From positions 1 through 6,925 of the forward strand of contig WJJA01000070.1 in the NCBI GenBank assembly GCA_014729955.1: DNA of 6,925 nucleotides, given 5' to 3'. A program made the translations under genes and the position numbers. This DNA is from a bacterium. GTDB taxonomy: Bacteria > Electryoneota > Electryoneia > Electryoneales > Electryoneaceae. The notes under the pieces are model-generated. The model did not search any database, was not told the DNA's origin, and was given only the letters and a program-made list of their open reading frames with translations. How positions within the stretch are numbered: the stretch's first letter is position 1; each line of letters opens with the position of its first letter. Shown here piece after piece: positions 1 through 5,579 of this stretch.

Positions 1-849
1 AATCACAGCCTCTTCCGCTCTGACCTGGATGGTGATATCACGTGCGGCTTCGATCACATGAGTCGGCTCGTCACTGTCCATCCTCATGGGAGACAGCAGG
101 ATTTCTGCCCAGATAAGACTGTCGTCGTGTCGTTTGATCTGCTGACGATAGGTTTTGGATCGACCGGTTTCCAACACTTCCCTGACATGGCAGTCTTTGC
201 CGTTCTCGCCACAAGGGCCGTCAAAGCCGTGCTGGACCTCGTAGCACTTCTTCCCGATGACATCTTTACGACGCGCCCCGATGGTCCGGACCATCATGTT
301 GTTGACGTCGACAACATTGTAGTCGCGGTCGATTACCAGGATGTCTTCATGCATGTTGTGTAGAAGAGCACGGTAGTAATTTTCCTGCCAGGTCAGGGAT
401 TGGGTTGCATCTTCGAGCTTTTTATCCGCTTCGATTTCGTTTCGTGTCCGCTCGACAGCCGGCAGTAGCAGGTCGATAAACGCGCCTTGCTTGACGATGT
501 AGTCTTTTGCCCCCAGCTTCATCATATCGACCGCGACCTGCTCATCGCCGAAACCGGTCATGACGATGAACGGGATGCGTGTTTCACGTGCGTGCAGGTC
601 GCGGATCACGCCGTCTGATGTTACATGCCCCAGGCGATAGTCCAGCAACAGGAGATCCGGCTTATGCTCGTCGATCGCTGCGCGCACCGATTCGGCATCG
701 TGACAGCAGGAAACCGACTGGAAACCGTCACGCTTGAGCCGCTTCCGGATCAGCGAGCAGACTCCTTCGTCGTCATCCACGATTAAGACATGGAAACGGT
801 TTGAAGAAGTTGTGTCCGGTTGAGATAGCAATGTCTTATAAGGGTTCAT
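1..849 (-). CDS. REC-PAS response regulator, C-terminus cut by window edge
   Basis: The frame is open from an ATG at 849-847 to base 1 (283 codons) with no stop, so the protein continues beyond the window. Residues about 20-140 form a receiver domain. It has the acidic cluster VDDDE (24-28), phospho-acceptor Asp70 in LLLLDYRL, Thr98 in VMTGFG and Lys120 in YIVKQG. A short helical linker (about 130-157) leads into a PAS domain (about 158-275) that ends in the usual ARDIT motif. This PAS has an unusual Cys/His cluster: Cys202, His207, Cys213, Cys220 and His221. The start is supported by a GAGGA Shine-Dalgarno six bases upstream and by a gap of only 15 nt from the preceding receiver gene, so the two are probably translationally coupled. 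Proteins starting REC-PAS usually end in a histidine kinase or a GGDEF/EAL module; which one applies here cannot be seen. The REC probably receives phosphate from the large kinase of this operon (inference). Confidence 0.9.
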   Translation of the reverse strand, partial: MNPYKTLLSQPDTTSSNRFHVLIVDDDEGVCSLIRKRLKRDGFQSVSCCHDAESVRAAIDEHKPDLLLLDYRLGHVTSDGVIRDLHARETRIPFIVMTGFGDEQVAVDMMKLGAKDYIVKQGAFIDLLLPAVERTRNEIEADKKLEDATQSLTWQENYYRALLHNMHEDILVIDRDYNVVDVNNMMVRTIGARRKDVIGKKCYEVQHGFDGPCGENGKDCHVREVLETGRSKTYRQQIKRHDDSLIWAEILLSPMRMDSDEPTHVIEAARDITIQVRAEEAVI

Positions 850-864
850 CGGTTTTCCTCACCC

Positions 865-1308
865 TTAAAAGCCGTTCATCTCCGGTACCTCCACCACCGC
901 GAGGAAGAGACCGAGCTGACGAATTGCTTTCACGAACTTGTCGTAATCGATCGGCTTGGTAATGTAGTTGCTGCAGCCCAGCTCATGGCAACGCTGCACC
1001 TCGCGCGGATCGTCCGTCGTGGTGATCATAATCACCGGAATACGGCGCAGTTTAGAATCTTCTTTCACACGGCGCAGCACCTCAACGCCGTCCACTTTCG
1101 GCATGCGAATATCCAGCAGCAGCAGGTAGCCGATGCGTTTGTTCGGATCGATGTCGCCTTTTACTTCTTCCAGGTAATCCATGGTCTCCTGCCCGTCCAG
1201 GAAGTGCTTCATGTTGTTTGAGATGCCGGACCGTTTCAGGTTCTTCTGGATCAGGCTCGCATGCCCTTCATCGTCTTCCGCAATCAAAATGGTGATGTCT
1301 GCTTTCAT
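865..1308 (-). CDS. Stand-alone receiver protein, Rcp1-like response regulator
   Basis: This 147-residue protein is a single receiver domain with no output module. It has the acidic pocket AEDDE (10-14), phospho-acceptor Asp66 in LLLLDIRMP, Thr96 in the IMITTT strand, and Lys118-Pro119 in YITKP. The extended loop before the Asp strand and the C-terminal FVKAIRQLGLFL helix are typical of the Rcp1 family, whose members take phosphate from phytochrome-like multi-sensor kinases encoded next door. Such a kinase lies directly upstream, with a 37-nt gap, so the kinase is the likely donor. I chose the ATG at 1308-1306 because AAGGAA lies eight bases upstream of it. An in-frame GTG at 1332 would add eight residues but has no recognisable ribosome site. 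Output is presumably by protein-protein contact or phosphotransfer, perhaps to the REC-PAS protein that follows. Confidence 0.93.
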   Translation of the reverse strand: MKADITILIAEDDEGHASLIQKNLKRSGISNNMKHFLDGQETMDYLEEVKGDIDPNKRIGYLLLLDIRMPKVDGVEVLRRVKEDSKLRRIPVIMITTTDDPREVQRCHELGCSNYITKPIDYDKFVKAIRQLGLFLAVVEVPEMNGF

Positions 1309-1345
1309 CTTTTTCTTTCCTTCGGTGGTCACTTCTGATTCTTGT

Positions 1346-4267
1346 TTATGCCGGCGGCAGGCTTACTACAAACCTGCTGCCCTCCCCGGGCTCCGATTCT
1401 ACATAAATGCTGCCGTCCAGACGATCCAGCACTCGCCTGGTAATGGTCAGGCCCAGTCCCTCGCCGGGCACATCGCCCGGGTTCAATCGATGAAAAATTT
1501 CGAATATGTTATCCTGGTGCTCCTTCTGGATACCGATACCGTTGTCCTCGACGCAGTAGACAGCGCGATCCTTTTCCTGTGACCCGGTAATCACGACACG
1601 GCAAGCTCGTTCCGGATGGCGATACTTCATCGCGTTCTCGATCAGGTTGGTGAAGACCTGGTTCAACTGCGTCGCGTCTCCGACACACTCAGGCAGATCG
1701 CCTATCTCTACCGCACAGTTGCCCGCCTCCGCGGCGAATTTGACATCCTCGCGAATCCTGCCGACCAGTTTATTCATCTCGATCGTTTCGATTTCCAGAG
1801 CGGCACGTCCCATGCGGGAGAGTCTCAGCAAACCTTTCAGCAGGATGTCCATCTTGGACGTGCTGGAAAGGATGAAGCGCAGAGACTCGGGAATATCTTC
1901 ACGCACAAGCGTCATCAGTTCCCGGTGCACATCGTCCGGGATTTCGAGGTCACGCAGCTTATTGGCAAGATCCTCAAGCGAATATTGCAGTTCACTGCTG
2001 AAGCCCTGCACGTTTACCAGGGGCGAGCGCAGGTCATGGGAGGTGACATATACAATTTGCTCCAGCTCTTTGTTCTTGTCCTCGATCTGTTTCATCAAGC
2101 GGTTCAATTCCTCCCGCGCTGCCTGCTTTTCAGTGATGTCTACCACCATACCCACGGCAAACTGCGGTTGGTTGTCCTGGTCGCGTACGATGGAAACGGT
2201 CAAGTCCGCCCACACCATCTCGCCGTCCTTGCGGATGTAACGCTTCTCCACGTTGTAGGCGTCACGTTTACCCTCATACAATTCGGTGTAGAGCTGCAGG
2301 TCACGGTCTGCATCCTCGGGGTGAGTGAACCTGGGAAAGGGTAACTCGGCAAGTTCGTCCGGGGTGTAGCCCAACAGGTTGCACAACGCCTGATTGGACC
2401 GTGCCGGCCGACCCTCTTCATCGACCATGGCAATGCCGACGGGGGAGTGTTCGAACAGCGTACGAAAGCGCGATTCGCTCGAAATGCGCGCCGCTTCCAG
2501 CTTCTTCATCTCGGTGATGTCTACGGCCAGCTCGAAACGAACACGGCGACCATCCGGCCAGTCGATCATCTGGTCTGTGATACGAAAATCCTTCTGCAGT
2601 ATCTCGTTCCTGTGTTCCCAGGTGTAGGCAATGCCGTTTTGAATCTTGTCGTTCGTGCAGAATTCGCAGGGTTCATTGAATCCCTGGAAAGCCTCGTAAC
2701 ATGTTTTCCCGACAGGATCTTCCGGCAGTTTGGACCGGAAGACATCATTCACGAAAAGAACCTCGTACGTCTCCGGGTCGCAGACATAGATGATCTCGGG
2801 AAAGCTGTCGAAGATGGTTAACAGTCGCTTCAACTGCTCATCACGCTCCTGTTCCATGCGTCGCTTTTCCAGGAGGGTTTGCACACGGATGGCGATAGTA
2901 TTGAGCAGCGCTCGCTCCTCTTCCAGGAACGGCCCTTCATCTTCCTCGGGTTTCTCATCGGTGTAGAACACCTCGAGAAGACCCACCGGCTTGTCGTCGT
3001 GGAAGATCTCCCGGGACTGGCACCAGTTGCCCTCTTGAAATGCCTTCGATGTAAACGTTTCATGGTCCAGCATCAGCCGTGCGGTTGTCACGGAGGGATA
3101 CTTCCAGGAGGGTGGAATGATATCGACGATTCCCTGTAGAATCTCCTCCAGGCTGTTGTCCGGGTCGTTAATCAACTGCGCAATGGTGTGCAGGCAGGCC
3201 AACTCTTTCACACGCTCCTTCAGTTCAGCCGTATGCTCCTCGACAAGGTCTTCCAGGTGCTGCTGGTGACGAGCCAGTTCGGTTTCCGTACGCTTTTTCC
3301 CTAGCGCATCCGTAAAGAAATCAGAGAGATGTTCGATCATCTCCTGGTCACGCAGAGTGAATCCATGCTTCCCGTTAGCCAGCGAAATCACACCCGTCGT
3401 TTTGCCCCGCCGTTTCAAGGGAACGCCCAGGTAGGACGTCAGCTTTGGGTGGCCCTCCGGCGTGCCGACACTCGAGGGGTGGGACGCGGGATCGTTCAGG
3501 AGCAGGGATTGCTCGCTTTGAATCGCTGTGCCCCAGATACCGCGGACTTCCATATTCCGGATTTCCATCAGGGCATTGCTCTCCGGGATACGGCAGGCGT
3601 TCCAGCCGGTGTCGCTGATCGCAATGGTGTCGAGCCGGCCGTCGGAGTTCACTTCACCGATAAACCCGAACGCACTGTGGGTCAATCGTAGCGCGATCTC
3701 GAGACACTTTTCCGCCACTTCCGTCTCGGTTTCACAGAAAATGGTTTCATGCAGCAACTCCGTGATCGCACTCGACATCATCCGTCGGCGTTCAGCCTCT
3801 TCGCGAGCATCCAACTGCTCAGTAATATCCGTGACCATCCCGATCTTTTGCGTCGGTCGGCCGTTTTCGTCGCGTGCAAAGACCGATTCACGACTGCGCA
3901 TGATTCGATAGCGGCCCTCCTTGTCTTTGGCGCGGTACTCAATATTGAGCATGTCATGGTCGGATGCGAGCATCAACTGGCTGTGGTGTTCATCGTAACG
4001 CTGAAGGTCATCAGGATGGAGGAGTCGGCCGAGCATATCGGAGCCCAATGCCTGGATATCCTGAGGGGTATACCCAAGCATGTCGGCGATGTCACGGTTG
4101 ACGTAAAGGTTCTTCTGCTCGGTCAAATCGAAAATGTACATCGCGACGGGTTGAGCATCGCTCTGAGCGGTCGGGTCGGGAGCTTTCGCAGTGTGGGTCA
4201 AAACCCCGTTCGCGTTTCCGACTCGTGCCGTCCCAACCCTTTGGCCGTTTTCATCAAGTGCGCTCAT
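1346..4267 (-). CDS. Soluble multi-sensor histidine kinase (PAS-GAF-GAF-PAS-PAS-HisKA-HATPase)
   Basis: This 973-residue cytoplasmic sensor kinase has no membrane segment. Domains in order: PAS (about 42-152, ending MVTDITEQ), GAF (165-322), a charged coiled-coil linker (322-362), a second GAF-like domain (357-467), a cysteine-bearing PAS (482-587; Cys523, Cys534, Cys537), a third PAS (595-715), then the dimerisation/phospho-acceptor helix with His744 in TSHDLRSPL. The ATP-binding domain shows the N box (TNLIENAMKY), G1 (EDNGIGI), F box (IFEIFHRL) and G2 (GEGLGLTI), so it should be catalytically active. The helical hairpin after His744 is roughly 15-20 residues longer than in most HisKA domains. 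There is no attached receiver. The ATG at 4267 is preferred: it lies 13 nt after the upstream stop, with GGTGA four bases before it. A GTG at 4336 would give 996 residues but overlaps the previous gene by 56 nt and lacks a ribosome site. Likely partners are the flanking stand-alone receivers. Confidence 0.93.
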   Translation of the reverse strand: MSALDENGQRVGTARVGNANGVLTHTAKAPDPTAQSDAQPVAMYIFDLTEQKNLYVNRDIADMLGYTPQDIQALGSDMLGRLLHPDDLQRYDEHHSQLMLASDHDMLNIEYRAKDKEGRYRIMRSRESVFARDENGRPTQKIGMVTDITEQLDAREEAERRRMMSSAITELLHETIFCETETEVAEKCLEIALRLTHSAFGFIGEVNSDGRLDTIAISDTGWNACRIPESNALMEIRNMEVRGIWGTAIQSEQSLLLNDPASHPSSVGTPEGHPKLTSYLGVPLKRRGKTTGVISLANGKHGFTLRDQEMIEHLSDFFTDALGKKRTETELARHQQHLEDLVEEHTAELKERVKELACLHTIAQLINDPDNSLEEILQGIVDIIPPSWKYPSVTTARLMLDHETFTSKAFQEGNWCQSREIFHDDKPVGLLEVFYTDEKPEEDEGPFLEEERALLNTIAIRVQTLLEKRRMEQERDEQLKRLLTIFDSFPEIIYVCDPETYEVLFVNDVFRSKLPEDPVGKTCYEAFQGFNEPCEFCTNDKIQNGIAYTWEHRNEILQKDFRITDQMIDWPDGRRVRFELAVDITEMKKLEAARISSESRFRTLFEHSPVGIAMVDEEGRPARSNQALCNLLGYTPDELAELPFPRFTHPEDADRDLQLYTELYEGKRDAYNVEKRYIRKDGEMVWADLTVSIVRDQDNQPQFAVGMVVDITEKQAAREELNRLMKQIEDKNKELEQIVYVTSHDLRSPLVNVQGFSSELQYSLEDLANKLRDLEIPDDVHRELMTLVREDIPESLRFILSSTSKMDILLKGLLRLSRMGRAALEIETIEMNKLVGRIREDVKFAAEAGNCAVEIGDLPECVGDATQLNQVFTNLIENAMKYRHPERACRVVITGSQEKDRAVYCVEDNGIGIQKEHQDNIFEIFHRLNPGDVPGEGLGLTITRRVLDRLDGSIYVESEPGEGSRFVVSLPPA

Positions 4268-4280
4268 AGCATCACCAGTT

Positions 4281-4679
4281 TCAATCCGGTTGGACTTGCC
4301 TGCTTTTACCGTTTCGACCACCCGCTGCAAGTTCACGAAGAATCGCGACCATATCCTCGAACTCGCTGGACTTGTCGAAGAAGTAATCTGCCTGTTCGTC
4401 CCTGCAACGCTTCTGGTAGTGGGGATAAGGGTAGTTCGTAAACATGATCATGATGGGCGGATTGTCCATACGCTTCGCTTCGTAAAGCACATCGATGCCG
4501 TTGCCCTCCTGGAAGCGAATGTCGCAGATCACCGCATCGGGTCGGTTTTCACGCATGGCCTCGATCGAGGCCTGAATCGTCGAGGTTTCCCCGATGATTT
4601 CAATGCCGGGCACGTCATCGAACAGTTCCCGTATTTTTCCCCGCAGCATGGAAGAATCGTCCGCGATCAGTACACGCAT
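4281..4679 (-). CDS. Stand-alone NarL-type receiver protein without output domain
   Basis: This 132-residue protein has a receiver domain with acidic pair Asp7-Asp8 (IADDSS), phospho-acceptor Asp53 (VICDIRF), Thr81 (IMFTNYPYP) and Lys103 in FFDKSSEF. The lysine is followed by Ser rather than Pro, as in NarL/FixJ receivers, but the protein stops about 12 residues after the last helix, where a LuxR-type HTH would normally follow. It ends in a short basic tail (GGRNGKSR). The NYPYP stretch in the switch loop looks like a recognisable orphan-receiver subfamily, which is my recollection of the family and not a search result. It is the first gene of the second operon, has a very strong ribosome site, and is followed 13 nt later by the large kinase. 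It may act as a phosphate sink, an allosteric partner or a diffusible output of that kinase; the sequence does not say which. Confidence 0.9.
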   Translation of the reverse strand: MRVLIADDSSMLRGKIRELFDDVPGIEIIGETSTIQASIEAMRENRPDAVICDIRFQEGNGIDVLYEAKRMDNPPIMIMFTNYPYPHYQKRCRDEQADYFFDKSSEFEDMVAILRELAAGGRNGKSRQVQPD

Positions 4680-4686
4680 GCCGCAA

Positions 4687-4696
4687 CACCTCCTTT
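4687..4696 (-). promoter_or_regulatory. Very strong Shine-Dalgarno for the stand-alone NarL-type receiver
   Basis: On the minus strand this reads AAAGGAGGTG, a near-complete match to the 3' end of 16S rRNA, seven bases before the ATG at 4679. It is clearly stronger than the other ribosome sites in the window (GAAGGA, AAGGAA, GAGGA, GGTGA). It suggests the small receiver is made in excess over the kinase encoded next in the operon, whose GGTGA site is weak. Confidence 0.85.
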
Positions 4697-4877
4697 GGTG
4701 GTCTATGCAAGTTGTATGAGCAGGAATCCTTGAGACAGATGATGCCGGCGCTGCTTTCGTCGTGTCGAATCACACCTCGCCGAAGCAGATCAAGACCCGA
4801 CTCCGCAACCCGACGCGGATTCTGCTAATGACAGGATAACAAGAAAACGAAAAGAGCGGTATCAGGCGCAAGCGGAT

Positions 4878-4889
4878 ACTTCCGTAAGT
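4878..4889. promoter_or_regulatory. Imperfect 12-bp palindrome in the intergenic region
   Basis: The plus strand reads ACTTCCGTAAGT, symmetric at 10 of 12 positions. It lies 16 bp from the 19-bp dyad, towards the downstream operon. It could be a second regulator site, a transcription-start-proximal element or chance. No family could be assigned. Confidence 0.2.
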
Positions 4890-4905
4890 TTTAAGAACGG
4901 AGGGA

Positions 4906-4924
4906 TGTGAGACTCTGTCCTACA
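4906..4924. promoter_or_regulatory. Candidate operator: 19-bp dyad for a GacA/NarL-type regulator
   Basis: The plus strand reads TGTGAGACTCTGTCCTACA. The symmetric positions are TGT-N2-GAC-N3-GTC-N2-ACA, and the four unpaired flanking positions differ only by transitions. The half-sites TGTGAG and TGTAGG each differ by one base from the TGTAAG half-site known for GacA (TGTAAG-N6-CTTACA), but the spacer here is 7 rather than 6. The site lies just downstream of the gene for a regulator with a GacA-like recognition helix and about 230 bp upstream of the next operon. The binding protein and function are inferred. Confidence 0.4.
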
Positions 4925-4932
4925 TACTATCG

Positions 4933-4954
4933 AAAACACCAAAGAATCAGGTGT
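4933..4954 (-). terminator. Weak terminator-like hairpin at the end of the NarL-type regulator
   Basis: On the minus strand a 5-bp stem ACACC/GGTGT (4954-4950 and 4940-4936) encloses a 9-nt loop containing the TGA stop, and a run of four T begins at the base of the stem. The stem is short and AT-poor in length terms, so at best it would terminate partially. Read-through from the upstream kinase/regulator pair into the second operon is quite possible. Confidence 0.2.
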
Positions 4955-5579
4955 CCAGACGGTTGCGCTGCACGTATTCCACCATGTCGGCGTTGTTTTT
5001 TAATGTAAGTTTTTCGAGAATTCGGGTACGGTAGGTGCTGATGGTTTTCGGGCTGAGTCTCAGTTTTTCGGCAATCTCCCCGACGGTGTAGCCCTGCCCG
5101 ATGAAGAGGAGCACTTCCATTTCCCTGTCAGACAATGCCTCATGGGGTGCCTGGGTTGAGGAGGGTCCGATATGGGTTGCGAGAATCTCGGCAGGTTCAC
5201 GCGAGACAAACTTCCTGCCGGAGTGCGCGGTATGGATCGCTTCGACCAGTTCGGCGTAGGCATGCTTTTTGGTGAGGTAAGCCATCGCGCCGGCCTGGAA
5301 GGCACGAAAGGCGTATTTCTCGGCGGAATGCATGCTGAGGATGATCACGGAAGGGTGGGGGGAGAGGTTCTGGATTTGCTTTAGTGTATCCAACCCTCCG
5401 CGACCCGGCATGGAGATATCCAGCACGACAATATCCGGTTGAAGACGTTGAACCAATTCCAGCGCTTCCGCGCAGTCCGAGGCTTCGCCGGTCACCTCAA
5501 TGTCGCGCTCCTCATGCAAAAGCTGTTTCAAGCCTTCCCGCACAATCACATGATCATCGGCCAGTACAACGTTAATCAT
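4947..5579 (-). CDS. NarL/FixJ-family response regulator transcription factor (REC + LuxR-type HTH)
   Basis: The 210 residues match the usual length of this family. The N-terminal receiver has Asp8-Asp9, phospho-acceptor Asp54 (VVLDISMPG), Ser82 (IILSMHS) and Lys104 (YLTKKHA). A linker of about 25 residues leads to a LuxR/GerE helix-turn-helix (about 147-205) opening LSDREMEVL, with recognition helix LSPKTISTYRTRILEKL. That helix resembles the GacA/UvrY branch (SPKTVNSYR in UvrY), so a GacA-like operator is plausible. The ATG lies inside the last codons of the upstream kinase, an 8-nt overlap, with GAAGGA about four bases before it. This indicates translational coupling and a cognate kinase/regulator pair. 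The protein should bind DNA as a dimer when phosphorylated. It is GacA/NarL-like by family only; I do not claim orthology to either. Confidence 0.95.
   Translation of the reverse strand: MINVVLADDHVIVREGLKQLLHEERDIEVTGEASDCAEALELVQRLQPDIVVLDISMPGRGGLDTLKQIQNLSPHPSVIILSMHSAEKYAFRAFQAGAMAYLTKKHAYAELVEAIHTAHSGRKFVSREPAEILATHIGPSSTQAPHEALSDREMEVLLFIGQGYTVGEIAEKLRLSPKTISTYRTRILEKLTLKNNADMVEYVQRNRLDT

Larger units (their letters stand above)
4680..4946. other. Intergenic control region between the two signalling operons
   Basis: This is the only non-coding stretch longer than about 40 bases. It holds the 19-bp dyad, the 12-bp palindrome, a possible leader hairpin (TCCGC/GCGGA arms at 4802-4806 and 4815-4819 with an 8-nt loop) and the strong ribosome site. 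I looked for sigma-70 (-35/-10) and sigma-54 (GG-N10-GC) promoters on the minus strand and found no match good enough to call. A promoter for the second operon is expected here but was not located. I see no tRNA, repeat or convincing small gene in it. Confidence 0.6.

Noticed and set aside
1309..1332. GTG at 1332 as the start of the Rcp1-like receiver
   Set aside because: The extra eight residues are not part of the receiver fold and there is no ribosome site. AAGGAA supports the ATG at 1308.
1616..2344. Long open frame on the plus strand opposite the large kinase (242 codons), and similar ones at 3749-4441 and 5639-6079
   Set aside because: They lie fully antisense to a gene with all kinase motifs, show no recognisable domain or ribosome site, and arise from the codon bias of the real gene.
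4268..4336. GTG at 4336 as the start of the large kinase (996 residues)
   Set aside because: It has no Shine-Dalgarno and would overlap the upstream receiver by 56 nt. The ATG at 4267 has GGTGA at suitable spacing just after the upstream stop.
4722..4730. Short palindrome AGGAATCCT upstream of the receiver gene
   Set aside because: Nine bases with an odd centre is expected by chance in a region this size and has no supporting context.
4739..4828. 29-residue open frame on the plus strand in the intergenic region
   Set aside because: There is no Shine-Dalgarno upstream, the composition is Arg/Ser-rich as expected from random GC-rich sequence, and nothing recognisable is encoded.
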